Of a stretch of 64,000 bases of DNA, positions 33,597-42,641 are shown in pieces. Below the pieces are notes generated by a model. It saw only the letters and a program-made list of their open reading frames with translations, was not told where the DNA came from and did not search any database. The stretch is taken from assembly GCA_900768995.1 (NCBI GenBank), contig CAAGEZ010000042.1, forward strand, positions 99,899 to 163,898. The letters are read 5' to 3'. The translations under genes were made by a program, and so were the position numbers. Numbering within the stretch: position 1 is the stretch's first letter; every line of letters begins with the position of its first letter. Origin of the DNA: Oscillospiraceae bacterium (GTDB lineage Bacteria > Bacillota > Clostridia > Oscillospirales > Ruminococcaceae).

Positions 33597-33671
33597 AGTT
33601 AAACTTCCTCATCAGTTTATATTATTCGGCATTTGTTTTGTTCAAAAGCCGTTGTCTTATCAGGAAAATAC

Positions 33672-34487
33672 TCATCCCCCGTAAACGTGGGTAAGCAGGA
33701 AATCAAGCATAATCCTGTATGTGGACTTCATAAAATGTATGCCGTCAGCCTCCGCATAATCCTCACGGAAACGTCCGTCGCTGCCCTTGAGAACAGTGTT
33801 CAGGTCAAGGTAATATACACAGCGGTTGTTGGCAAATTTAAGCAGGTCTGAATTGAAATTATCTATATCGGAATTGAGGATAGGCCTGTCCTCGTCAGTC
33901 TCCCTTTCCCCTGTCACAGGCGGAACGGAAATGATATAGATGTTAGTCTTTTCCCTGTCAATGCTGTCGATGAAATCACCATACGCCGCAAGGAGCTGCT
34001 CATCGGTATATGAACCGAGCTGATTCAGTCCAAGCAGGATATACAGATTTTCGGGAGCAGCGGCATTTATTTTGTCAGCCGCAAGTATCTCAGTTCCGTC
34101 AGGTTCGGTAAGAGGAGTGGTATTGATGCTCATAACGCTCATACCGATGTTTGCAGCGATCCTGTCCTCGGGGATAAGTCCGTATGTTCCGAGACCGACT
34201 ATTAGTGAATCCCCTGCAAACATACAGCTGTCAAAATAGCTCTCGTCCCTTGCAGCAGACTCCGCAATGGGGTTGATGTCCGCAGTGGAGGTCCTTTCCT
34301 CTTCCTCGGTGCTCTCCGATTCGGTTATCGACACTATCTCGGTGTCAGGCTTTTCGGGAACCTCGCCGCTCTTCATATATATGGCGAAACAGGCGACAAA
34401 GCTTGCAAAAACAAAAAGAAGCACAAACGAAAGTCGGAATTTCAGACCGTTCTTTTTCTTTCTTTCGTAATAAGATGACACATTCAT
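33672..34487 (-). CDS. Membrane-anchored SGNH/GDSL-family hydrolase
   Basis: 271 residues. A basic N-terminus and one membrane helix (FRLSFVLLFVFASFVACFAI) anchor it, and an acidic Ser/Thr/Glu linker follows. The SGNH domain shows block I CMFAGDSLIVGLGTYG (nucleophile Ser), AANIGMSVM (Gly block), LYILLGLNQLGSY (Asn block) and the C-terminal YAEADGIHFMKSTYR (DxxH, catalytic Asp and His). It would act outside the cell as an esterase, for example on acetylated polysaccharide; the substrate is inference. Confidence 0.85.
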   Translation of the reverse strand: MNVSSYYERKKKNGLKFRLSFVLLFVFASFVACFAIYMKSGEVPEKPDTEIVSITESESTEEEERTSTADINPIAESAARDESYFDSCMFAGDSLIVGLGTYGLIPEDRIAANIGMSVMSINTTPLTEPDGTEILAADKINAAAPENLYILLGLNQLGSYTDEQLLAAYGDFIDSIDREKTNIYIISVPPVTGERETDEDRPILNSDIDNFNSDLLKFANNRCVYYLDLNTVLKGSDGRFREDYAEADGIHFMKSTYRIMLDFLLTHVYGG

Positions 34488-34602
34488 TTCCTTCTTTCCG
34501 TTAATTTCACAGAGCTAAATTTATTATACTACATACCACGACAAAAATCAACATTTTGATTAATTAAAATTTTATTAACGCCGTAACATTTTGGTATGTA
34601 CT

Positions 34603-34642
34603 GCAAAGACATATGTAAGAACATCAAAACATATATCTTTGC
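34603..34642 (-). terminator. Hairpin downstream of spoIVB
   Basis: A 14-bp inverted repeat, GCAAAGACATATGT and ACATATATCTTTGC with one non-canonical position, ten bases after the spoIVB stop. No clear T tract follows, so its use as a terminator is uncertain. Confidence 0.5.
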
Positions 34643-34652
34643 ATCTATGAAA

Positions 34653-35906
34653 TCAACCTGCCGCTTTATCGGCACATTCAAGCATCGTGTCCGCAAAAAT
34701 GGCATATCCCCTTGTGGGGTCTCTCACAAAAACGTGGGTCACAGCCCCCACAAGCTTTCCGTCCTGAAGGATAGGACTTCCGCTCATTCCCTGAACAATG
34801 CCTCCCGCCTTGTCAAGAAGCCGTTCATCGGTTATCCGTATGACCATATTTCTGCCTGCCTCCGAGCCTTTTATGTCAATTTTTTCAATCTCTGCCTTGT
34901 ATTCCTTCGGAGCTGAGCCGTCAACGGTGGCATATATCACCGCTTCCCCCACCTTGATCTCCTGCCTCATAGCCACGGGCACAGCACTTTCGACCGACGG
35001 GCACTTATCCATATAACCGTAAATGCCGCTTTCACAGTTCATCACGAGACTTCCGCAGGATTTGTCAGAGGTGAACATTCCGATAAGTTCTCCGGGAGCA
35101 CCTGCCGAACTTTTCTTTATGCCGCTTATGAAAACATCCGCCGCCTGCCCCTCGGACATCGTGAGCATCTCACCTGTGTCAGAGTCACAGACGGGGTGCC
35201 CGAGTCCTGCGAACATTTTGGTCGACGGGTCATAAAATGTCACCGTGCCGATGCCTGCGGAGCTGTCCCTTACCCACATTCCTGCGTGATACGTGTCATC
35301 AGCGGCAGATCTGTCGGGTTTTAGAAAAACCACTCTGCTTTCCCCGTCACGGACAAGCTCAACACCCAGTGTTTTTCCGCCGCTTTCGCTTATTATCCTG
35401 CTCACATCTTTGTTTGACGATACAGATTTCCCCGAAATGCTCACGATAATATCGCCCTCGTTGATGCCTGCCTCTCTTGCGGGAGACGCTACCCTGCCGC
35501 CGCTGTCAAAGCCTGTCAGCTCCACCACAAGCACGCCTTTTGTAAGAAGCTTTATGCCGAATGGCGTTCCGCAGGGAACAACAACAGGCTCATTTACCTC
35601 AGTAACGCTCACATTTTTTATGGGAAATATGCCGAATAAGCTCAGCTGTTCGGTTCTTTCCGTAACTCCCCCGTTCATAGAGGAAACATTATATGTTTCA
35701 TTCCCAGACACCGTGATATCAATATCATAGCTTTCGGGAATTATCCTGTCCGAACGGACAGCAATGTGTTCGCTTATTTCAAGCTCTCCGCCTTTTGCAA
35801 CATAATAATTGTCAGGCAGAACACAGTTATAATATATAATGCCGCCCGTAAGTGCCATTAGCGCCGCACACGCCGTACTCACAAGCAGCCTGAGTGCTAA
35901 ATTCAT
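34653..35906 (-). CDS. spoIVB: SpoIVB sporulation serine peptidase (S55)
   Basis: 417 residues from ATG behind GGAGAGGAAG; an ATG 30 codons upstream would put polar residues before the membrane segment. One N-terminal membrane helix (LVSTACAALMALTGGIIYYN), a short domain, a PDZ domain (about 125-200: AREAGINEGDIIVSISGKSV), then the S55 peptidase with FAGLGHPVCDSDTGEM (catalytic His) and GGIVQGMSGSPILQDGKLVG (catalytic Ser). In the forespore of Bacillus this enzyme signals across to activate pro-sigma-K processing. Its neighbour is not spo0A here, unlike in Bacillus. Confidence 0.93.
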   Translation of the reverse strand: MNLALRLLVSTACAALMALTGGIIYYNCVLPDNYYVAKGGELEISEHIAVRSDRIIPESYDIDITVSGNETYNVSSMNGGVTERTEQLSLFGIFPIKNVSVTEVNEPVVVPCGTPFGIKLLTKGVLVVELTGFDSGGRVASPAREAGINEGDIIVSISGKSVSSNKDVSRIISESGGKTLGVELVRDGESRVVFLKPDRSAADDTYHAGMWVRDSSAGIGTVTFYDPSTKMFAGLGHPVCDSDTGEMLTMSEGQAADVFISGIKKSSAGAPGELIGMFTSDKSCGSLVMNCESGIYGYMDKCPSVESAVPVAMRQEIKVGEAVIYATVDGSAPKEYKAEIEKIDIKGSEAGRNMVIRITDERLLDKAGGIVQGMSGSPILQDGKLVGAVTHVFVRDPTRGYAIFADTMLECADKAAG

Positions 35907-36241
35907 ATTGACTTCCTCTCCGCAGCATTTGACCGTTCCACCGTCTTTTGTCATAAGACAGCAGAGTGATATCCACCGCTTTTTTGTTCTTTGCATTACT
36001 TAATATTTGCGTGCAGCGGGGCAAATATAAGAGTTTTATATTCTGTAATTTTAGCCCCATTCTTTAAAAAAACAAGTCGTATTTAGCAAGTGGATATAAT
36101 CTATACAGAAAACGATTCATTTTTTTCACCGACTTCAAAAAAATTGTTGCACATCGTGACAATTTGTGGTATAATTGATTTTATAGCCAAATCGTTTTGC
36201 GAAAAAGCTTAACGGATATTATTTTCAAAGGAATACAGATT
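35907..36241. other. Divergent intergenic region between spoIVB and the lacI operon
   Basis: 335 nt without a gene. It holds the promoter for the rightward operon (36147-36175) flanked by a 9-bp inverted pair, AAAACGATT at 36109-36117 and AATCGTTTT at 36190-36198. The spoIVB promoter, expected to be recognised by a forespore sigma factor, could not be assigned. Confidence 0.6.
36147..36175 (+). promoter_or_regulatory. Extended -10 promoter of the membrane protein-lacI-pfkB-dut operon
   Basis: TTGCAC (36147-36152), 17-nt spacer, TATAAT (36170-36175) preceded by TGG, an extended -10. The inverted 9-mers on both sides (31-40 nt away) are candidate operator halves, possibly for the LacI-type regulator encoded downstream (inference). 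Confidence 0.8.
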
Positions 36242-36709
36242 ATGGAAATTCTCAGAAAAGTGTCTCTTGCCCTTGGATGTGCTGCGTCAGCGGTGTGCTG
36301 CCTGTTTCTGAACCTTGCGGGAGGATATGCGCTTTATTCAAATAATTACCAAACTATCGGAATATGCCTTATGGTGTCAACGGGACTTCTTGTCCTGTCC
36401 TTAATTGCCGCATTTTTCCGAAAAGGCATATTTGATCTTATCTCACTCATACTTAATATTATTGGCACTCTGCTCTATATCTATCCCATCTCTGTTTTGA
36501 ACGGGATACCAAATTCTGTCGTTCCCCGTTCAAGCATCGAAGTTCTTACCGCAAGGATATATCCTGCCGTATCGGTAACAATACTCCTGCTGACAGCGGT
36601 CTTTGCGGATTATTTTTCCTATGACCGTGCAGCAAAACGTGCCGAAAAGAAAATGCAGAAGCATAAGGAGCAGACCCGAAAGCTTAATGATGATGAAAAG
36701 ATAATATAA
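36242..36709 (+). CDS. Four-helix membrane protein of unknown function
   Basis: 155 residues from the ATG preceded by AAAGGAATACAG; an ATG at 36197 gives a polar extension without a ribosome site. Four hydrophobic segments (about 8-32, 38-58, 61-85, 105-127) and a charged Lys/Glu-rich cytoplasmic tail (AAKRAEKKMQKHKEQTRKLN). I recognise no family. It is the first gene of an operon with a LacI-type regulator and a sugar kinase, 26 nt ahead of the regulator. Confidence 0.65.
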   Translation: MEILRKVSLALGCAASAVCCLFLNLAGGYALYSNNYQTIGICLMVSTGLLVLSLIAAFFRKGIFDLISLILNIIGTLLYIYPISVLNGIPNSVVPRSSIEVLTARIYPAVSVTILLLTAVFADYFSYDRAAKRAEKKMQKHKEQTRKLNDDEKII

Positions 36710-36735
36710 ATAGTTTGTGAAAGGACGTTTTATTA

Positions 36736-37740
36736 ATGAGCGTAACAATCAAGGACGTTGCCAAAGCAGCGGGAGTTTCCGTAGCCACCGTTTCCCGTGT
36801 TCTGAACAACAGTGCCGCAGTTTCCGATGAGACCGCCGCAGCGGTAAACGAGGTCATCAAGGAAATGGGCTACAGTCCCAATTTTCTCGGAAGAAATCTC
36901 CGCAAATGCGAGACCAACAATATCCTTGCCATTCTCCCCTCTACTGAACATACTGTCTATAACGACATTATAAAAGGTATGCAGGACGCTGCATACCCCA
37001 CCTATGATATTATCCTCAGTACAAGCAACAGCTATATCGGAACTGAAATGCGCCTTCTTGAAATGCTCTTCAAGCGCACAGTTGACGCTGTCGTTATCCT
37101 CGGCTCACAGCTTGATGCGGAGGCTCTCAATGACCTTAACAAGAGATACAACATTGCGCTCTGCTGTGAAAACGTTTCAGGTGCAAATGTGCTGACCGTT
37201 ACCATAAACAACGAAGCCGCAGCATACGAAGCAGTAAAAATGTTCCTTGACAAGGGCAAGAAAAAAATAGGTCTTGTCACCACAAGCGGCCGCAAGGATT
37301 TTAAAGATGCTCCCTCTTCCGCAGACCGTGAAAAGGGCTACAGAAGAGCTCTTGCGGAATACGGCATAGCTGCTGACGAAAAGTACATATACAGATGCTC
37401 GTATGATTATACCGACGGCTGCGAGGCACTTAAATATTTCCGGACCCTTGATGAAATGCCCGAAGCAATATTCTGCATTTCCGACCTCCTCGCCGCAGGT
37501 GTCATAAAGCAGGCATTCAGAGAAAATATTGCCGTTGGAACTGAGCTTCAGGTCTGTGGATTTGATAACATCAGCCTCAGTGAAATGTACAACCCAGGTA
37601 TCACAACCGTTGCCCAGCCGGGATACGAAATGGGCAGGACTGTCATTAACAAGCTCCTCGATAATATGCACGGCAGCATTAAAAACGATGAACTTATTAT
37701 CCTCGACCACAAGCTTGTTATCCGTGGCTCAGCAAAGTAA
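36736..37740 (+). CDS. LacI-family transcriptional regulator
   Basis: 334 residues. N-terminal helix-turn-helix VTIKDVAKAAGVSVATVSRV and hinge YSPNFLGRNLRK; then a periplasmic-binding-like effector domain with ILAILPSTEHTVYNDIIKGM, DAVVILGSQ, KKIGLVTTS, GYRRALAEYGI, AIFCISDLLAAGVIKQAF and LQVCGFDNISLSEMYNPGIT. It binds an operator as a dimer and responds to a sugar or sugar phosphate. The pfkB-type kinase gene 26 nt downstream suggests the ligand is related to that kinase's substrate or product (inference). Confidence 0.93.
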   Translation: MSVTIKDVAKAAGVSVATVSRVLNNSAAVSDETAAAVNEVIKEMGYSPNFLGRNLRKCETNNILAILPSTEHTVYNDIIKGMQDAAYPTYDIILSTSNSYIGTEMRLLEMLFKRTVDAVVILGSQLDAEALNDLNKRYNIALCCENVSGANVLTVTINNEAAAYEAVKMFLDKGKKKIGLVTTSGRKDFKDAPSSADREKGYRRALAEYGIAADEKYIYRCSYDYTDGCEALKYFRTLDEMPEAIFCISDLLAAGVIKQAFRENIAVGTELQVCGFDNISLSEMYNPGITTVAQPGYEMGRTVINKLLDNMHGSIKNDELIILDHKLVIRGSAK

Positions 37741-37766
37741 ATTTTTCCGAAAGGATCATCACAGCA

Positions 37767-38684
37767 ATGATATACACCGTTACATTCAATCCCGCTGTTG
37801 ATTATGTTCTCCGCCTTGACAACCTTGCAGGCGGCGGCGTCAACCGCACCTCCTCCGAGGATATCTGCTGGGGAGGAAAAGGCATAAACGTCTCCACAGT
37901 TTTGAAAATGCTCGATACAAAAAGCACAGCTCTCGGCTTCACCGCAGGCTTTACGGGACAGGCTCTCGAGGACGCTGTACGGAATACAGGCATTGACTGC
38001 GATTTTATCTGCCTTGAAAAGGGCTTCACAAGAATTTGCGTCAAACTTTTTGAAACAGCTACATCAAAGGAGACCGAAATAAACCCCAATGGTCCCGAGA
38101 TCGACGGAAATGCAATTGACAAGCTCCTTGACAAAATAGGCAGGCTTTCAAGCGGTGATTACCTCGTCCTTGCGGGCAGTGTTCCAAAGTCTGTTCCTGC
38201 GGATATTTACGAGACTATATGCAAAAAGCTGGAAAACAGCGGTGTTCTTGTGGCGGCAGACGCTTCGGGCGAGCTGCTCACAAAGCTCCTCAAATACAAG
38301 CCGTTCCTTGTAAAGCCAAATCATCACGAGGTTGGTGAGATATTTGGCTGTGAGATATATAATGCAGATCAGGCAGAAGCCTGTGCCCTCCGACTCAGAG
38401 TTATGGGCGCTGAAAATGTCATTGTATCAATGGCTGAAATGGGTGCAGTTCTTGCCGCTGCCGATTCCAATGTTTATCGAATCGGCTCACCCAAGGGCAC
38501 TGCCGTAAATTCCGTAGGCGCAGGCGACTCGATGCTTGCAGGCTTCCTTGCGGGATATATAAACACAGGCAGCTATGAAACTGCTCTCCGCTGGGGCACG
38601 GCGGCAGGCAGCGCAACCGCATTTTCCAAAGGACTTGCCGACAGAGCTTCCTTTGACAGATTATTAAAGGAGATATCCCAATGA
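37767..38684 (+). CDS. PfkB-family hexose-phosphate kinase (1-phosphofructokinase-like)
   Basis: 305 residues. MIYTVTFNPAVDYVLRLDNL and NRTSSEDICWGGKGINVSTV are the N-terminal PfkB signature; KPFLVKPNHHEVGEIFG and AVNSVGAGDSMLAGFLAGYI carry the second signature with the catalytic Asp in GAGDS. Best fit is the FruK/LacC group, which phosphorylates fructose 1-phosphate or tagatose 6-phosphate. No PTS permease lies beside it, so the exact substrate is open. It overlaps dut by 4 nt (ATGA). Confidence 0.88.
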   Translation: MIYTVTFNPAVDYVLRLDNLAGGGVNRTSSEDICWGGKGINVSTVLKMLDTKSTALGFTAGFTGQALEDAVRNTGIDCDFICLEKGFTRICVKLFETATSKETEINPNGPEIDGNAIDKLLDKIGRLSSGDYLVLAGSVPKSVPADIYETICKKLENSGVLVAADASGELLTKLLKYKPFLVKPNHHEVGEIFGCEIYNADQAEACALRLRVMGAENVIVSMAEMGAVLAAADSNVYRIGSPKGTAVNSVGAGDSMLAGFLAGYINTGSYETALRWGTAAGSATAFSKGLADRASFDRLLKEISQ

Positions 38685-39193
38685 CCAGGATCGCACGGTT
38701 TGAAAAGGTCTCGGCAGAGCAGTTCGCCGCAGATTTGAAGAAAAATTTTCCTGCACTGACTGATAATGAGATAGCTGAGATATACAATAAAATAAAGCTG
38801 CCCGCAAGAGCCACATCAGGCTCCGCAGGCTATGATTTTTATATTCCCATCACAGTTTCGTTAAAGCCAAACGAGACAGTTATTATCCCCACAGGAATAA
38901 AGTCGTTCATTGAAGAGGGCTGGTTCCTTATGTGCTGCCCAAGAAGCGGACTGGGGTTCAAATATCGTCTCAGGCTCAACAACACAGTTGGCATAATCGA
39001 CAGCGACTATTATTATGCCGACAATGACGGTCATATTCAGATAAAGCTGACCAATGAATCAAACGAGAACAAGACTGTTTTAATGGAACAGGGCAGTGCA
39101 TTTGCTCAGGGAATTTTCATTCCTTTCGGCATTACCACAGATGACTGCGCCGAAAATGTACGCACAGGCGGCTTCGGCAGCACTTCAAAATAA
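38681..39193 (+). CDS. dut: dUTPase-family nucleotidohydrolase
   Basis: 170 residues; trimeric dUTPases are usually about 145, and here an N-terminal helical extension of about 40 residues is added. The motifs are in order: 1 LPARATSGSAGYDFYIPITV, 2 MCCPRSGLGFKY, 3 LNNTVGIIDSDYYYADNDGH, 4 MEQGSAFAQGIFIPFG, 5 RTGGFGSTSK. It should hydrolyse dUTP to dUMP and keep uracil out of DNA. Motif 3 has an insertion (YYYADNDGH in place of YRGE), so altered specificity is possible. It is the last gene of the operon; a strong terminator follows. Confidence 0.88.
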   Translation: MTRIARFEKVSAEQFAADLKKNFPALTDNEIAEIYNKIKLPARATSGSAGYDFYIPITVSLKPNETVIIPTGIKSFIEEGWFLMCCPRSGLGFKYRLRLNNTVGIIDSDYYYADNDGHIQIKLTNESNENKTVLMEQGSAFAQGIFIPFGITTDDCAENVRTGGFGSTSK

Positions 39194-39203
39194 GACATAA
39201 TAT

Positions 39204-39245
39204 AAAAATTGCGGTGTATTTTTTTGTACACCGCAATTTTTTGTC
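39204..39245 (+). terminator. Terminator of the lacI-pfkB-dut operon
   Basis: Perfect stem AAAAATTGCGGTGTA/TACACCGCAATTTTT with an 8-nt loop, T tract after; it also serves the convergent gene at 39255. Confidence 0.9.
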
Positions 39246-39254
39246 AAACAGTTT

Positions 39255-39812
39255 TTATCTGAAAACATATCCATCATTTTGAGCCACAATATCTCTGCAT
39301 TCATTTTTGGCATTTACACTCAAATATTCTATATCTGCCCATTTTCCTTCAACCGAATCTTCGGTATCGTAAAAGCGCATAAAAGATGACTGACCTGTAC
39401 CAACTGATATTGCCGTCGGACCCTGATCAACACAAGTATCAGAAAATATATACACAGCACGTTTCTTATTGCACCAAAAATCGGAACGCTGCAGCGCATA
39501 AATTTCATCGTTCAGCTTTATAGATGATCTCAATGATTTTTTAAAAGGTTCATAATCACTGAGATCGTCCATATGTACATCCTGCGAATTTGCTTTTGAA
39601 GGGAATATAATTTTTTCAATACAGATATAATCGTCTTCCACGTGTACAGACCATATCAGTTCATTTGTTATATCAATATTGCCAAGCGCAATGATCCGAA
39701 CAGCACAGTTCAGCCTAAATTCCTTGCTGAAAATAAATAAAAACAACATAACTGATATTACAGCCAAAATGATTATCACAACTAAACGACTGATTTTTTT
39801 TGATTTATTCAT
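39255..39812 (-). CDS. Hypothetical membrane-anchored protein
   Basis: 185 residues. One N-terminal hydrophobic helix (LVVIIILAVISVMLFLFIFS) after a basic start, so probably anchored with an extracytoplasmic domain of about 155 residues. The rest is mixed alpha/beta with an ALQRSDFWCNKKRAVYIFSD segment. I recognise no family. A weak GGAATG precedes the ATG. Composition is more AT-rich than the neighbours, a mild hint of recent arrival. Confidence 0.55.
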   Translation of the reverse strand: MNKSKKISRLVVIIILAVISVMLFLFIFSKEFRLNCAVRIIALGNIDITNELIWSVHVEDDYICIEKIIFPSKANSQDVHMDDLSDYEPFKKSLRSSIKLNDEIYALQRSDFWCNKKRAVYIFSDTCVDQGPTAISVGTGQSSFMRFYDTEDSVEGKWADIEYLSVNAKNECRDIVAQNDGYVFR

Positions 39813-39839
39813 TACATTCCCCTCAATGTATCAGTATTT

Positions 39840-40649
39840 TTATGTCAATACAAATTTCTCAATGACCTCAGCCACGCCGTCCTCATCATTTGAGGGAGCA
39901 ATGTAATCAGCCACAGCCTTTGCAGCATCGCAGCCGTTCGCCATACAAACGCCAAGCCCTGCATATTTTATCATAGAAACATCGTTGAACCCGTCTCCGC
40001 AGGCGATTATCTCTTCTCTTGAAATGCCAAGAATCTCTGTCAGCTTCTTTATAGATGCCGCCTTGTCAATGCCGTTGGGAACGACCTCCACAAAAAACGA
40101 CTCTGAACGGAATACGTTGGCTTTTCCCGCAAGAAGCTCTGCAAGCTCCTTTTCAGCCTTTGCAGCGACATCAGGCTCACCTGTGAGCAGGCATTTTACG
40201 GGAGCAAAATCAACGGTTTCAAGGAATTTATCAGTAAGCTTAACAGGCATTCCGTTTATTCTTGATTCAATGTCGATGTATTCGTCAGTTCTGTCCGCAG
40301 CGATGATGTCGCCCTCTTTGTATGTGATTATGCCGATGCCGTATTTTTTTGCAGTCTTGTAAGCCGTTTCAAGAACTTCACGGGATATTGTATCAGATGC
40401 TATGACCTCGCCTGTCATAGCATTTTTTATTATGCCGCCGTTAAAGGGAAGAAGATATCCGCCGATGTCGGACATTTCAAGCTCTCCTGCAGCATATGCC
40501 AGCCCCGGTTCGGGACGGCCCGATGCAACAGCGATAATAAGTCCATTTTCCGCAGCCTTCATAATAGCTCTGCGTGTTTTTTCAGTTATAAGCTTTCTGC
40601 TGTCGGTGAGAGTTCCGTCAATATCAAGAAAAATAATTTTATATTTCAT
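39840..40649 (-). CDS. Cof-type HAD-superfamily sugar phosphatase
   Basis: 269 residues. Motif I IIFLDIDGTLTDSRKLITEK (two catalytic Asp), motif II AVASGRPEPG, a C2-type cap (about 85-190), motif III with the Lys at KAASIKKLTEILGI and motif IV IIACGDGFNDVSMIKYAGLG (Mg2+-binding Asp). The family dephosphorylates sugar phosphates or related small molecules in the cytoplasm; individual substrates are broad. Single gene with its own apparent leader. Confidence 0.92.
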   Translation of the reverse strand: MKYKIIFLDIDGTLTDSRKLITEKTRRAIMKAAENGLIIAVASGRPEPGLAYAAGELEMSDIGGYLLPFNGGIIKNAMTGEVIASDTISREVLETAYKTAKKYGIGIITYKEGDIIAADRTDEYIDIESRINGMPVKLTDKFLETVDFAPVKCLLTGEPDVAAKAEKELAELLAGKANVFRSESFFVEVVPNGIDKAASIKKLTEILGISREEIIACGDGFNDVSMIKYAGLGVCMANGCDAAKAVADYIAPSNDEDGVAEVIEKFVLT

Positions 40650-40958
40650 AGTCCTTGCTCCTCAATTGGTTCTTAGTATAACTTATTTTACCCGACAGCT
40701 ATAAATTTTTCAACAGCAAAGAAAGAACAAATAAAAAACAGCCACCTGACGATGACTGTTTTTTATGGAAAGATTTTAAGAGAGGATAGTGTGTTTAGTT
40801 TATCAAAGAGCCTTTCGTTCTTTGAGATTAATTATATTATACACTATACTTTCTAAATAATCAATTCATTTTTTACACAAATATTTCTGCACATTTTAAG
40901 CAATAATACCATAAAGGCAAATTTATATATCCATCATTTGTGTATTATAACAACATCA
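40650..40958. other. Intergenic region between the HAD and HD genes
   Basis: 309 AT-rich nt without a credible gene. It contains a hairpin with A/T flanks at 40733-40764 (AAAAAACAG/CTGTTTTTT), a probable terminator for the HD gene transcript, and a small CAAAGAG/CTTTG hairpin near 40805-40825. Nothing else recognised. Confidence 0.5.
40733..40764 (-). terminator. Probable terminator downstream of the HD-domain gene
   Basis: AAAAAACAG and CTGTTTTTT pair around a partly paired 14-nt loop; the T run follows on either strand. Confidence 0.55.
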
Positions 40959-41462
40959 TCAAAGCTGATGATACTTTTCCTCATACATTTCTTCAAGAAG
41001 TCTTGTGCCCTCGTCTGTCCTGAAGATCTTTTCTTTTACAGATGCTATTGCCACGTCGGACATCCCGTCCTCGAAGATATTCACAAGGAAATCCGCCTCA
41101 ATAAGTATCTGTAAGGACAACGAGTCAATGCCCGTGTAGGTGTGATGCCTGCCGACCATATTACAGACCTTTCCGATAAATTCATTGTCTGCACCGAGAG
41201 CGGAAAGTATGTCTGCCGCCACTCCGGGGCCTTCAAGCTCCTGATATTTTCCGTCAGATGAACCGTGAAGCATCTCAGCATTATGTATCCCGATATCGTG
41301 GAGCACAGCGGCAGCTTCAAGTATATCAAGCTCACGGTCAGAAATGCCCTCCTTACGACCGATAAGCCCCGCAAATGCATACACCTTCATAAAATGGTTT
41401 ATGCGCTTGGGGTCTCCCCTGTCATAGCTTACAGCACTTTCAATAACATCACAGATATTCAT
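40959..41462 (-). CDS. HD-domain phosphohydrolase
   Basis: 167 residues from ATG with AAAGGAGC seven bases upstream; an earlier start at 41489 lacks a site. Metal ligands: the first His in RINHFMKVYAFA, the HD pair in AAAVLHDIGIHNAEML, a later His pair in GRHHTYTGI and an Asp in LIEADFLVNIFED. This is the layout of small HD hydrolases, often acting on nucleotides; the substrate is unknown. Transcribed away from the P-loop ATPase gene at 41568. Confidence 0.85.
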   Translation of the reverse strand: MNICDVIESAVSYDRGDPKRINHFMKVYAFAGLIGRKEGISDRELDILEAAAVLHDIGIHNAEMLHGSSDGKYQELEGPGVAADILSALGADNEFIGKVCNMVGRHHTYTGIDSLSLQILIEADFLVNIFEDGMSDVAIASVKEKIFRTDEGTRLLEEMYEEKYHQL

Positions 41463-41567
41463 AAAAAAGCTCCTTTCAGCCCTCAACAAATGAGTATTGC
41501 TGCATAAAATATAATCACCGACAGCTTTTTCGCTGTCAGAACGAATTTATGATTATGGAGGGATATT

Positions 41568-42641
41568 ATGTCACACGAAAAATACTTTCTCGGCTCGTCA
41601 ACGTCATCTGGCTTTGTCACACCCGTTACGGAAATACTGAGCGATACGTCCAACACTGTATATATTCTCAAAGGCACGGCAGGAAGCGGAAAATCAACAC
41701 TTATGAAAAAGATAAGCGAAGCCTTTGCCGACAGTCCCCAGGAAATCTATTACTGCTCCGCCGACCCATATTCCCTTGATGCGGTTTACATCAAGGACAA
41801 AAAGGCTGTCATAATCGACGGCACAGCTCCTCACTGCGTTGATCCTGTTTACCCCAAGGCTGTGGAGAGCATCGTTGACCTTGGAGCGTACATCGAAACA
41901 TCAAAGCTCCGTGCCGCAAAGAAAGAGGTTATAAGCCTCACCGAAGAATACAGCGGCTGTCACAAGCGCTGTCGCCTGTGCCTTAAAGCAGTTTCGTCGG
42001 TCATTGAGGATATCATCACCGCTGCAAATTCTGCACTTGACACCGAAAAGCTCAGTGCATTTGCGGACAAATTCATCAGGCGGATAATTCCGAAAAAGGA
42101 AGCAAAAACCGAGGGAAAAATTATGCGGAAGCAGCGTTCCGCCATAACTATGGACGGTTATGCCGCATTTCTGCCCGAAAATGACAGGATATATCTTTTA
42201 AATGATGAAAATATCGCTGCCGCCGCAGAATTTCTCCGCATAGCTGCCCTGAACGTCGCAAAGCGTGGCTATGACATTGAAATAAGCCAGTGTTATCTCA
42301 GCTCAGACAAATTTATCGAGCATCTCACTGTCCCCGAACTGGGAATTACATTTATCACCTCAAACTGCATAAACAGCCTGAGCGTTGATAAATTCGAGAA
42401 GCAAATAAGTTTCAAGCGTTTTTATAAAAAGGATGAACTGACTGACAGCACTGCCCTCAGACAGCGTGTCAGATTTGCAAAGAAGGCGTGCGCCGAATTT
42501 CAGAAGGAAGCCGCCGCAGCTCTCACCGATGCAAAGATAATTCACGATAAGATCGAGGAGCATTACATCTCCGCCGCCGATTTTGACGGTCTGAACAGGC
42601 TTTCCTACAAGCTTATCTCGGATATAAAAAGCTTAGGATAA
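41568..42641 (+). CDS. P-loop ATPase/nucleotide kinase-like protein
   Basis: 357 residues. GGAGGGA lies 5 nt before ATG. Walker A YILKGTAGSGKSTLMKKISE at about residue 30; KAVIIDGTAPHCVDPVYPKA may hold the Walker B-like Asp. Two halves are apparent, the second starting near residue 190 with NDRIYLLNDENIAAAAEFLR. The family is seen in Clostridia and Bacilli as an ATPase of unknown role. Its 3' end overlaps the convergent sugar transferase gene by 9 nt. Confidence 0.75.
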   Translation: MSHEKYFLGSSTSSGFVTPVTEILSDTSNTVYILKGTAGSGKSTLMKKISEAFADSPQEIYYCSADPYSLDAVYIKDKKAVIIDGTAPHCVDPVYPKAVESIVDLGAYIETSKLRAAKKEVISLTEEYSGCHKRCRLCLKAVSSVIEDIITAANSALDTEKLSAFADKFIRRIIPKKEAKTEGKIMRKQRSAITMDGYAAFLPENDRIYLLNDENIAAAAEFLRIAALNVAKRGYDIEISQCYLSSDKFIEHLTVPELGITFITSNCINSLSVDKFEKQISFKRFYKKDELTDSTALRQRVRFAKKACAEFQKEAAAALTDAKIIHDKIEEHYISAADFDGLNRLSYKLISDIKSLG

